Below, one piece after another: positions 10,561 through 18,839 of a stretch of 64,000 bases of DNA; within the stretch, counting starts at the first letter, position 1; every line of letters starts with the position of its first letter. The notes under the pieces were generated by a model that was given only the letters and a program-made list of their open reading frames with translations, was not told the DNA's origin and did no database searches. A program made the translations under genes and the position numbers. The DNA lies in the NCBI RefSeq assembly GCF_021650975.2, contig NZ_CP091285.1:4030001-4094000 (forward strand), written 5' to 3'. This DNA comes from Flavobacterium jumunjinense (GTDB taxonomy: Bacteria > Bacteroidota > Bacteroidia > Flavobacteriales > Flavobacteriaceae).

Positions 10561-11255
10561 TTTCCAATAAAATAAACTTTTCAATTCCTACTCCTTGTCA
10601 TGAAGATTGGCAAAAAATGACTCCTTTAGAAAAAGGAAAATTTTGTAGTAGTTGCCAGAAACAAGTACATGATTTCACTAAGTCATCAGACAGCCAAATA
10701 CTTGCTGTTTTTGATACAAATGAAAATTTATGTGGTCGTTTTTTAGTAAATCAGCTCAATAGACCTATTGAAAAACCAAAAAACAAGAAAAAGAAATGGC
10801 TAGTTTTAGCAACACTTACAGGTTTTTTAAGTCTAGGAAATCAAAAAATATTTGCACAAGGTGAACCTATAAGAACAGAACACAGAGAACACAAAAAGGT
10901 CTTATCTTCAGAAACAAATAAAGATTCAACTCAAACGAGAACAATTACTGGAGTAATCTCTGATTCTCAAGGATTTTTACCTAGTGCTACTGTTGGAATA
11001 AAAGGGACAAAAAAAAACAGCATCACCAATTTTGATGGAGAATTTACTATTCAAGCCGCTACAAATGATATACTCGTATTTAATTATATCGGATATAAAA
11101 CAATTGAAAAAGTAATAACGGACGAAACAAATTATCAGATTACACTTGAAGAAGATTTAGATGTAGTTTACGAATCTGTTATTGTTGGTGGAATTTGTGC
11201 AAGAAGATCTTTTCTTGGTCGATTATTTCAAAGTGTTCGCAATTGGTTTAGATAA
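10557..11255 (+). CDS. Cys-cluster membrane protein with carboxypeptidase-regulatory-like domain
   Basis: Residues 1-60 carry a conserved Bacteroidota block, CHEDWQKMTP...FCSSCQKQVHDFT...CGRF, with four cysteines that could hold a metal. A basic stretch (KPKNKKKKW) and a membrane segment at about 80-97 follow. The part after this (TRTITGVISDSQGFLPSATVGIKGTKKN) is a CarboxypepD_reg-like domain, expected outside the membrane. The topology suggests a cytoplasmic metal-binding head and periplasmic tail. It is coupled to the preceding gene by a 4-base overlap. The biological role is not known to me. Confidence 0.72.
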   Translation: MISNKINFSIPTPCHEDWQKMTPLEKGKFCSSCQKQVHDFTKSSDSQILAVFDTNENLCGRFLVNQLNRPIEKPKNKKKKWLVLATLTGFLSLGNQKIFAQGEPIRTEHREHKKVLSSETNKDSTQTRTITGVISDSQGFLPSATVGIKGTKKNSITNFDGEFTIQAATNDILVFNYIGYKTIEKVITDETNYQITLEEDLDVVYESVIVGGICARRSFLGRLFQSVRNWFR

Positions 11256-11261
11256 ATTATA

Positions 11262-11293
11262 AAAAGGAGAAACTCATACAGTTTCTCCTTTTC
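11262..11293. terminator. intrinsic terminator
   Basis: The stem AAAAGGAGAAAC/GTTTCTCCTTTT with a 7-base loop lies directly after the plus-strand operon and before the convergent stop at 11300, so it may act in both directions. Confidence 0.8.
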
Positions 11294-11299
11294 TTTCAA

Positions 11300-11794
11300 T
11301 TATATGTTATACAACAAGACTTTGTTTTTAGGAAACTCAGGAGTGAGCTTTTCAGACCATTTTTTAGCAATACGCATTTCTTCTCCCATCATAAAATTCT
11401 TCTCATCGACTTTAAAAAATTCAAAATAAACTTTTGTATTTGAACTATACAATTCTATAGCTAACTCTAATTTATCAATATTTTTAGTTCCAGTTTTATA
11501 AGTACTTGCTATCGAACAATTCTTTATATCTTTTAATTCAACAACCATTTTCTCATCATAGGTTTCTGTTTTTCTTAAAAAATACAGTTTTGTGTTATCG
11601 TTACTAATTCCAATGATTGAATTATCTGTCCAAGCATCAAATTCGCCAATTTGTTTATTATCTAACTGTGCAAAGGCATTTATCTTTGCTATAATTCTTT
11701 TTCTTTTTTCTAATACTTTTTTATTAATTAAAAGTATAGGTAATAGAATAACTGCGAATAAAGTTATTCCCATTATTAAGTTTGGTATATCCAT
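11300..11794 (-). CDS. hypothetical membrane-anchored protein
   Basis: The 164-residue protein has one N-terminal membrane helix (about residues 6-24), a basic stop-transfer KKVLEKRKR and a soluble domain rich in beta strands (IIGISNDNTKLYFLRK, MVVELKDIKNCSIAS, LELAIELYS). The soluble part resembles small PH-like or YcxB-like domains in its strand pattern, but no family is recognised with confidence. It is a single gene between two other minus-strand genes. Confidence 0.65.
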   Translation of the reverse strand: MDIPNLIMGITLFAVILLPILLINKKVLEKRKRIIAKINAFAQLDNKQIGEFDAWTDNSIIGISNDNTKLYFLRKTETYDEKMVVELKDIKNCSIASTYKTGTKNIDKLELAIELYSSNTKVYFEFFKVDEKNFMMGEEMRIAKKWSEKLTPEFPKNKVLLYNI

Positions 11795-11852
11795 TTTTAT
11801 GTGTAATTTTTAGTTGAACTTTTTAATATATTTATGAGTACAATATTAAATG

Positions 11853-12218
11853 TTACCAAAAATTATGAAACGGAAAAATAATTTGAGTAGTTGAAAAAAA
11901 TATTGATACGTTATTCTGTCTTTTTCGATTTAAACAAATTAAACTTGAGAAATAAGTATCTCTTTGAAAAGAAAGTGTAGTTGTAAATTTTGATGCCAAT
12001 TTTTTAAATGAAAGACCGCTCTCAAAATCGGAATGTTCTGTAAAATAATTTTCACTTTGAACTTGAATAGCATCTTTATTACTACTTTGCAAAAATGAAC
12101 TGTAATAATTACTATCCGCATCAGTAGATGTAGCTATTACATGGGTATCTGTGTTGTTTTCACTTACAAAAACAGTACAGATTAATAAACAAAATAAGTA
12201 CCAAAAAGGCTTATTCAT
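11853..12218 (-). CDS. hypothetical small exported protein
   Basis: A 121-residue frame with an N-terminal signal-like hydrophobic segment (FWYLFCLLICTVFVS). The remainder is Ser/Asn/Thr-rich and matches nothing I know. The start ATG at 12218 is the only reasonable one. Its composition is ordinary for the region, but the absence of any motif means the coding call is only moderately safe. Confidence 0.5.
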   Translation of the reverse strand: MNKPFWYLFCLLICTVFVSENNTDTHVIATSTDADSNYYSSFLQSSNKDAIQVQSENYFTEHSDFESGLSFKKLASKFTTTLSFQRDTYFSSLICLNRKRQNNVSIFFSTTQIIFPFHNFW

Positions 12219-12291
12219 TTTCTACAAATTAATATTCAAATGTAAATACAATTCTAAACTAATAACATAAAAATTTGTTAATTTTCACATC

Positions 12292-12329
12292 AAAAAAAAG
12301 AGCTAAAAAATCAACTCTTTTTAGCTCTT
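12292..12329 (-). terminator. terminator overlapping the end of the thioesterase-like gene
   Basis: On the minus strand AAGAGCTAAAAA pairs with TTTTTAGCTCTT and is followed by eight T. The left arm lies inside the last codons of the DUF4442 gene, whose stop is at 12311-12313. Confidence 0.8.
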
Positions 12330-12823
12330 CTCGCTTTATAATATTTTTTTGTACTTATATAAATCGTTTTGTCCAATTCTGTAAAAACAGTTTCTTTACC
12401 ATCAGTAATATACAATTGTTTCACAATATCAATTGCATTTTCAACCTTTACCCTTTCAATTATTTTTTCTATTTCTTCTTTTGTAAATTCGAAAGTAACG
12501 AAAGCATTTTTATAGGCTGGTCTTCTAAACCGAATATCGGTAGATTTATCCCAAACCACGTAATCAGACCCTAAAATATTCATCAATTGAATCATATAAA
12601 TAGGATCGGTTGCAGAAAATAAACTTCCTCCAAACATAGAACCAACATAGTTTCTATTCTTATAATTTAAAGGAATTTTCACTTTAACGACATGCAAATC
12701 ATCCGAAACAAAAAATAATTTACCACAACTCCTTCTATACATAGGAGAAATGTTAAACATTACCCTAAACAAGGTCGATTTTTTGAAGAAGCGGTTTAGA
12801 AATTTAAAAATTTTATCATACAT
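12311..12823 (-). CDS. DUF4442 hotdog-fold protein, putative acyl-CoA thioesterase
   Basis: A 170-residue soluble protein of the DUF4442/YiiD-C hotdog type. Typical features are the phrase YVGSMFGGSLFSATDPIYMIQLM (central helix of the hotdog fold with small residues), IRFRRPAYKNAFVTFEF and the C-terminal strand TVFTELDKTIYI. Members are thought to act on acyl-thioesters. The gene is 4 bases downstream of the nitronate monooxygenase gene and probably co-transcribed with it, so both may act on small organic acids or lipids. The substrate is unknown. Confidence 0.78.
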   Translation of the reverse strand: MYDKIFKFLNRFFKKSTLFRVMFNISPMYRRSCGKLFFVSDDLHVVKVKIPLNYKNRNYVGSMFGGSLFSATDPIYMIQLMNILGSDYVVWDKSTDIRFRRPAYKNAFVTFEFTKEEIEKIIERVKVENAIDIVKQLYITDGKETVFTELDKTIYISTKKYYKARRAKKS

Positions 12824-12827
12824 ACCA

Positions 12828-13778
12828 TTAAACTGTCAAATGCGTCACAATATCTTTCACTGGTAAAATTGCTTTTGTATGTTCGATACTTGGTCCAGCA
12901 ACCCAAACCGTTTTATAGGTAACCTGTGTAGCCGCTTTTTCAGTTGCTTTCATACCAATATAAAATCGAACCATTTTAACCCATTTTTTTAAGGTCTTAT
13001 TTTTATTTAAAATACTTTCCAACCAACTTTGTTTTGTTCCAACTTTTTGAACATAAGGTGTATTAATTACTGTACAAGGTGTACCAGAAATACGTTCTGT
13101 CATTACAATATCTTTCTCCCCATAGTCCACACAGGCTTGTTTATATTCATCGGAAACTCCTCCTTCAATTGAAGCAATAAATGGACTTCCAACTGAAACA
13201 CCAACTGCACCATAACTTATCATAGAATCAATATCTGCTTTACAACCTACTCCTCCTGCTGAAATTACAGGTAAAGAAGTACCTTCATTTAATTGTTCTA
13301 TCAAAGTTTTTGGGTCAATTTCTCCTCTATGTCCACCTGCTTGATTGTTTACCGCAATCAATGCATCTCCTTTTAAGCTTTCTACTTTTTTTGCAAAAGC
13401 TAAGTCAGTTACATCACAAAAAACCTTCACTCCTGCTTTGTGAGCTTCTCTAATTGTTTCTTCTGGGCTTCCTAAAGATGTAATAATAAAGTCTACTTTT
13501 TCTTCACATAGAACTCTAAGTTGTTCTTTATATTTTATATTCGATTTATTCACAATTAAATTATATCCAAAACTTCCTCCTTCTACTTTTGCAGCCTTCA
13601 GCTCTTTCACCGAAGCTCTTAACTCTTCTAAAGTTCTGTAATTTAATGCTGGAATACAACCTGCTACTCCACTCTTCATACCTTCTATTACCATTTTTGT
13701 ATTAGAAACTAAAAACATTGGAGCCATTATTATTGGATGTTTTATACCTAAAAGTGTCGTTAAATTTGTCTTTTCCAT
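12828..13778 (-). CDS. nitronate monooxygenase / FabK-like flavoprotein
   Basis: A 316-residue FMN-dependent TIM-barrel enzyme. Features of the NMO/2-nitropropane dioxygenase family are HPIIMAPMFLVS at residues 14-25, NQAGGHRGE at about 145-153 (the catalytic His of class I NMOs lies here), PVISAGGVG near 170 and GVSVGSPF near 195. It oxidises nitronates in characterised members. FabK-type enoyl reductases share the fold, but AGGHRG favours NMO. It leads a two-gene unit with the thioesterase-like gene. Confidence 0.88.
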   Translation of the reverse strand: MEKTNLTTLLGIKHPIIMAPMFLVSNTKMVIEGMKSGVAGCIPALNYRTLEELRASVKELKAAKVEGGSFGYNLIVNKSNIKYKEQLRVLCEEKVDFIITSLGSPEETIREAHKAGVKVFCDVTDLAFAKKVESLKGDALIAVNNQAGGHRGEIDPKTLIEQLNEGTSLPVISAGGVGCKADIDSMISYGAVGVSVGSPFIASIEGGVSDEYKQACVDYGEKDIVMTERISGTPCTVINTPYVQKVGTKQSWLESILNKNKTLKKWVKMVRFYIGMKATEKAATQVTYKTVWVAGPSIEHTKAILPVKDIVTHLTV

Positions 13779-13863
13779 TTTTAAATTATTTTAGTCAAAT
13801 ATAGTAAAAAGATTAGAAAATAGTATGCGTGCATACTATTTTATTTTATTCTTTTAATAATTG

Positions 13864-14490
13864 TTATCTTCTTTTTGTGTTTTTAGTCGAAATAGTTTTT
13901 AAAGGTATATATTTCATACTTGAAGTATCAAAAGTATAAGTGTTATTTTGGGTTTTATTCTTTAAAATAAAATCTCCATTAGGCAATAGTTGAAATTCAA
14001 AACCTTCTTTTCTATTCTTTTCTTGTGTTTCGGAAGCAGTTTTATTACGATCTAAATAAACTGTTTCAATAATATGACTAGACGTTTGCGTATTACCTAA
14101 CAATAATTCTTTGGTTTCAACATTCCAAATTTGAGTATATACTAAGTCTTGATCTTCTTGTTTCAATTTTGTTGAAATCTTATTTTTTTCTTCCCATTGA
14201 ATATAGTAGAACTTTTTTCCTTTTGCTTGAAATGATTTTAAAGTAAAATTTAAAGGTTTAAAATCTTTTGGTACTATTTTTTTTACTTCTAAAGTATCAA
14301 CTCCATCAGTATTTTTAACAAAAAGAACCATGGTTTTTAATTTGTTTATAGTAATAATCTCCGCTGAAACATGATCTAATTTTGCTACAAACACTTTTAC
14401 ACTACTACTCGGTTTCTTCGAAGATTTCTTTTTTTGACAATAACCTATCGATATACTAATAAGGAGTAAAAAAACAAATAATTTTCTCAT
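13864..14490 (-). CDS. hypothetical exported protein
   Basis: From the ATG at 14490 the protein (208 residues) begins with a clean signal peptide (MRKLFVFLLLISISIGYCQ), then a Lys/Ser-rich linker and a domain with many strands. An upstream in-frame ATG at 14520 would put charged residues before the signal and is less likely. No family is recognised. It stands alone, divergent from the chitinase gene. Confidence 0.65.
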   Translation of the reverse strand: MRKLFVFLLLISISIGYCQKKKSSKKPSSSVKVFVAKLDHVSAEIITINKLKTMVLFVKNTDGVDTLEVKKIVPKDFKPLNFTLKSFQAKGKKFYYIQWEEKNKISTKLKQEDQDLVYTQIWNVETKELLLGNTQTSSHIIETVYLDRNKTASETQEKNRKEGFEFQLLPNGDFILKNKTQNNTYTFDTSSMKYIPLKTISTKNTKRR

Positions 14491-14520
14491 TTTAAATATT
14501 TTAAGTGCACCAATGTACAA

Positions 14521-14952
14521 AAAAAGTTGAGTTGTTAATTATAATACTATTCAGAAACATATTTTAATATTTAAAAAGAAATAGCTACAAAAGAAAAACT
14601 GTTAAGAGAATGTATTTTATACATATATGCAGTTGGTATACAACAATTAAACGTTTGTTGAAAAAATAGTACACTTGGTTGAATTTATTTTTTAGCAATA
14701 AAAAATTAAGGTAAATTTAATATTAATTATAGTTAAAAACACACATTTCTTAACAGTATGTATACATAAACTATAAAAATATTCCAAGTAGAAAAATTAC
14801 ACTGCCAAATTAATCACATAAATATTCCCAATATTCGTCCAATTTGGACAAAAGTTGTATTCTCATTTAAATAATGGAAATGATACAGCCAAAGAAGTGA
14901 TTTCGTAATAAAAACAAATAAACATAAATAATAAACACTTAAATTAAAACAA
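14521..14952. promoter_or_regulatory. 432-base divergent control region upstream of the chitinase gene
   Basis: No gene is visible. The region is very AT-rich. It holds a 13-base palindrome GTCCAATTTGGAC at 14837-14849 and a spaced pair CTGTTAAGA (14599) / TCTTAACAG (14748) each next to TGTAT/ATACA words. These could be operator sites for either flanking gene, but this is inference only. Confidence 0.4.
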
Positions 14953-17900
14953 ATGAAATCTAAAAATCAATGTAAACCCAGAAAAAGGGTAACAAAGCAA
15001 TTTCTATTGCTACTAGTACTAATTCCCTTCATTACACTATCCTCCTATGCTCAAATTAATAGCGGAGGTTCACATTCAACTGCAAATCATAGTAAGCAAA
15101 TAATTGGTTACGTTCCCAATTGGGATGCTTGGAAAGACACCAATCTTCATGTTCCAAAAGCATCTTTAAACCATTACAATATTGATTATTCTCAATACAC
15201 TATTTTAAATTTCTCCTTTTTTGGAGTAGCTGTCGATGGTTCATTACATAGTGGTGATTTGAGAAACAAACAAATCTATGCTAATGGTCAAGTGCAACAA
15301 CCCGCAGCATTATTACATCCAGATGAATTTAGTAGTCATGACCAAACCTTTGTACTAGGACAACCAAAAACTTTTTGGGGATGGGATGAAAAACTTAGAG
15401 CATTAGGCTATGAGCCTCATCCAGATGGTGGTTGGAAAGGCTGGATTAAAACAGCCTCTGGTCAGCAAGGTAATTGGCCTTTAGTAGAGTATGTTGAAGA
15501 AAGCATGATTAAAATTGCGCAAGCTAATGGTGTAAAAGTTATGGCTTCTATAGGAGGTTGGAGTATGTGTAAACACTTTCCAGAAATGGCATCCGACCCA
15601 GTTAAAAGAGCACGTTTCATTGCTGATTGTGTTACATTAGTAAACCAATATAAATTTGATGGAATAGATTTAGATTGGGAATATCCAGGACCATTTTCAG
15701 GAATGAATTTCACTGGTACAACTGCAGATTATCATAACTTTACCATTCTAGTTTCTGAAATAAGACAAGCAATTGGACCAAACAAGCTTATTACAGCTGC
15801 AATGTCTGCTTCTCCAAATAAACTAGATGGTATAGAATGGAGTGCCATTGATCAATACATGGATTATTACAACATGATGACTTACGATTTTAATGGTGGT
15901 TGGTCTGGTATTGCTGGACATAATTCTCCATTATATGATTATCCAGGTGCAGAATATGCAAACTTTTCATTAGATGCTACTTATAAAAAATTAGCAGCAT
16001 TAAATGTGAATCTTGCTAAAGTAAACCTTGGAGTTGCATTCTACGGAAGAGCCGTAAATACATCAGTAGCACCAGCATTAGGAGCGCAAACATTAAAGAC
16101 GCAAGTCAATTTTTCAGTTGATGGACCAGTACAGTCAGCTGCAGATATGACACGTTTTGCTACAATGGAAGGAACGCCATATTATACTCATTTACTACAT
16201 GAAATTCAAAGCGGACAATGGAATGAACATTGGGATGATGTTGCAAAAGTGCCATATCTAACTCATAAAACTGCAAATTCATTCATAAGTTATGATAACC
16301 CACAATCCATTCAATTAAAAGCGCAATATATTAAAGATAAAAATTTAGCGGGTTGTATTGTTTGGGAAGTATTTAGCGATTGGGTTGTTGGACCAGAAAC
16401 TAAAAAAATTGGACGTTATCCATATTGTCCAACTACTAAATCTCCGTTAGTTAACGTAATCAATCAAACATTTGCAGGTAGTGTAAATAATACAGCACCT
16501 CAATTAGCAATTGTTGCTCCTACAAGTCTGCAGGTGTTTACACAACAAACATTAGCAAACATAAATTTAAGCGCAACTGCAACAGACAGTAATGGAACTA
16601 TTGCTAGTGTAGTTTTTGAAATTGAAGGTCAATCTTTAACAGGTCAAAGTAATGGGAATAATTATAGTGTGTCTTTCCTTCCTACTGCCTATAAAACTTA
16701 TTCATTAACTGTTAGAGCGACAGATAATCAGGGAGCTGTTACAACGAAAAATGTAAGCTTCACTGTTGAATCACAAGGAAGTAATCAAGGACATCCATTA
16801 GTATCAGAAAACATGTGGAATACTTTATTCCCTTATAGATATGGTGCTGTAAATAATGGAACAGAATGGGTTTTAGATCCTGCTAACGATTTCTTCACTT
16901 ACCAATCGTTTTTAGAAGCTCTAAATAGAATGAATAACATTAAAGCAGAATTAAAAAGAAGATGTGGTACAAATGCTTATGTCGTTACACGTATCAATAA
17001 AACAACAGGTGAGTCTGTAGAAATTCGTCATGATAGTGACTTTGATGCTCCAATGCATGCCAACAAAGCTATCATTACAAAAGAAGTAGACTATGGAACT
17101 TTCTTAGAAGAAGGAACGTTAGAAGAAAGAAAAAGAGAATTATCAGCTTTCTTAGCAAATATTGCTCATGAAACAACTGGAGGATGGCCAACAGCTCCTG
17201 GCGGACAATTTTCTTGGGGATTACACTTTAGAGAAGAAGTTGGAAGCCCAGCAGGATATAGAGATGAAACAAACATAAATTACCCACCTGCTCCAGGAAA
17301 ATCATATCACGGAAGAGGTCCAATTCAACTATCTTGGAATTATAATTACGGACAAGTAAGTGAATATTTATATGGAGATAAAAATGTTTTATTAAACGAA
17401 CCAGAAAAACTAGTACAAGATGCAGCTCTTGCTTTTCAAACTGCAATATGGTTCTGGATGACTCCTCAATATCCAAAACCAAGTGCACATGATGTTATGG
17501 CAAGTAACTGGCAACCAAATCCATTAGATGTAACTAAAAATAGAATTCACGGTCTAGGAATGACAGTAAATGTTATTAATGGAGGTTTAGAATGCGGACA
17601 AGGTGTTGAAAAATCGCAAGTATTAGATAGAATTGGGTACTACCAACGTTTCTCTGGTGTGTTCACAATAGGAACAGATATGGATGGTGTTCATGACCTT
17701 TCAGATTGTGGTTGTAAAGACATGAGCAGCTATGGTGGAGACAGTAATGATTTAACAGCTGAAGCTTGTGCCCAACAACCTTCGATTGCTTTCTCTGCAC
17801 CTACAAACAATCAAATTATACAACAAGCTACTTTAGCTCCTGTTGCAGTTACTTTAGTTGTTGATCCAAAAAATACAACTTTAACTCAAATTAGTACTTC

Positions 17901-18645
17901 TGTAAATAATCAAACTTTTACGGGTACTTCTTTCAACTGGACACCTTCGGCTTACGGAAATTATACACTATTAGCTACAGCTACTTTTGCTAATGGTCAA
18001 ACAGCTACGACTACTGTAACAGTGACAATTTGGGATGGCGGTTCTTTAAGTTGCGATGCTATTCCTGCATGGAATGGTACGTCGATATACGCACAAACCA
18101 ATACTTTTGTAACCTATCAAAACGCATTATATAAAAACAAATGGTGGACACAAAACGAAAAACCAGGAAGCAATACTGTTTGGGAATTTGTTAGAAGTTG
18201 TAACGGATCTAATGATGGTTTACATTGTGGTCAATCGGCTTGGTTGTCTTCAAAAACATATAATAGTGGTGACAAAGCTTTTTATAATCAAAAAATATAT
18301 AAAGCAAAATGGTGGACACTAAATGAAACTCCTGGAGTTAATGCTGTTTGGGAATTTGAATCTAACTGCGCTTCTTTAACTTCAAAAAATCAATCTTATA
18401 CACTAGTGTATCCAACACATGTTAATGAGGAAATCACTTTTGAATTAGAGGTTGCAAAAACAGGTATGATTAAAATCCAATTACTTGATCTTACAGGAAA
18501 TTCAGTAAAAGAAGTATACAATCAAAATACAAAATCTGGAAAACACATTGTTGTAAAAAATGTTAGCGACCTTAGAAAAGGAATCTACATTTATAAAATA
18601 TTTACAGAAAATGATGTGCAAACTGGAAAAATCATAAAGAATTAG
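14953..18645 (+). CDS. secreted bifunctional GH18-GH19 chitinase with CBM5/12 modules and T9SS sorting domain
   Basis: A 1230-residue secreted chitinase. A signal peptide covers about residues 1-34 (FLLLLVLIPFITLSSYAQ). A GH18 barrel follows, with SIGGW and the catalytic DGIDLDWE at 236-243. Next come an Ig-like domain (about 515-605) and a GH19 domain (about 613-910) with AHETTGGW at 738-745 and YHGRGPIQLSWNYNYG. A second Ig-like domain lies near 945-1025. Two short CBM5/12 chitin-binding repeats (each ending NxxWW...E.PGxNxVWEF..C) lie near 1040-1135. A Por/T9SS type A sorting domain ends the protein. It is monocistronic, with its own terminator. GH18 and GH19 attack chitin by different mechanisms, so the fusion is notable. 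Confidence 0.95.
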   Translation: MKSKNQCKPRKRVTKQFLLLLVLIPFITLSSYAQINSGGSHSTANHSKQIIGYVPNWDAWKDTNLHVPKASLNHYNIDYSQYTILNFSFFGVAVDGSLHSGDLRNKQIYANGQVQQPAALLHPDEFSSHDQTFVLGQPKTFWGWDEKLRALGYEPHPDGGWKGWIKTASGQQGNWPLVEYVEESMIKIAQANGVKVMASIGGWSMCKHFPEMASDPVKRARFIADCVTLVNQYKFDGIDLDWEYPGPFSGMNFTGTTADYHNFTILVSEIRQAIGPNKLITAAMSASPNKLDGIEWSAIDQYMDYYNMMTYDFNGGWSGIAGHNSPLYDYPGAEYANFSLDATYKKLAALNVNLAKVNLGVAFYGRAVNTSVAPALGAQTLKTQVNFSVDGPVQSAADMTRFATMEGTPYYTHLLHEIQSGQWNEHWDDVAKVPYLTHKTANSFISYDNPQSIQLKAQYIKDKNLAGCIVWEVFSDWVVGPETKKIGRYPYCPTTKSPLVNVINQTFAGSVNNTAPQLAIVAPTSLQVFTQQTLANINLSATATDSNGTIASVVFEIEGQSLTGQSNGNNYSVSFLPTAYKTYSLTVRATDNQGAVTTKNVSFTVESQGSNQGHPLVSENMWNTLFPYRYGAVNNGTEWVLDPANDFFTYQSFLEALNRMNNIKAELKRRCGTNAYVVTRINKTTGESVEIRHDSDFDAPMHANKAIITKEVDYGTFLEEGTLEERKRELSAFLANIAHETTGGWPTAPGGQFSWGLHFREEVGSPAGYRDETNINYPPAPGKSYHGRGPIQLSWNYNYGQVSEYLYGDKNVLLNEPEKLVQDAALAFQTAIWFWMTPQYPKPSAHDVMASNWQPNPLDVTKNRIHGLGMTVNVINGGLECGQGVEKSQVLDRIGYYQRFSGVFTIGTDMDGVHDLSDCGCKDMSSYGGDSNDLTAEACAQQPSIAFSAPTNNQIIQQATLAPVAVTLVVDPKNTTLTQISTSVNNQTFTGTSFNWTPSAYGNYTLLATATFANGQTATTTVTVTIWDGGSLSCDAIPAWNGTSIYAQTNTFVTYQNALYKNKWWTQNEKPGSNTVWEFVRSCNGSNDGLHCGQSAWLSSKTYNSGDKAFYNQKIYKAKWWTLNETPGVNAVWEFESNCASLTSKNQSYTLVYPTHVNEEITFELEVAKTGMIKIQLLDLTGNSVKEVYNQNTKSGKHIVVKNVSDLRKGIYIYKIFTENDVQTGKIIKN

Positions 18646-18665
18646 TAGTTTTTGAATTAGTAACT

Positions 18666-18703
18666 AAGGCCTCGTTTTCAAAAGAAACGGGGCTTTATTT
18701 TTT
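18666..18703 (+). terminator. intrinsic terminator of the chitinase gene
   Basis: GCCTCGTTT / AAACGGGGC (one G-T pair) with a 7-base loop followed by a T-rich tail, 20 bases after the stop. Confidence 0.75.
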
Positions 18704-18839
18704 AACAAAAACTAAATTTAATAGCTTTTAAATCACACAAATGTTAAATAAATCTAATAATTCATGTCCAAAAAATAGATTCTAAAAAAAATAAAATATT
18801 TTTGATTGATATAAACTATACGTTAACAACCAAAAAATT

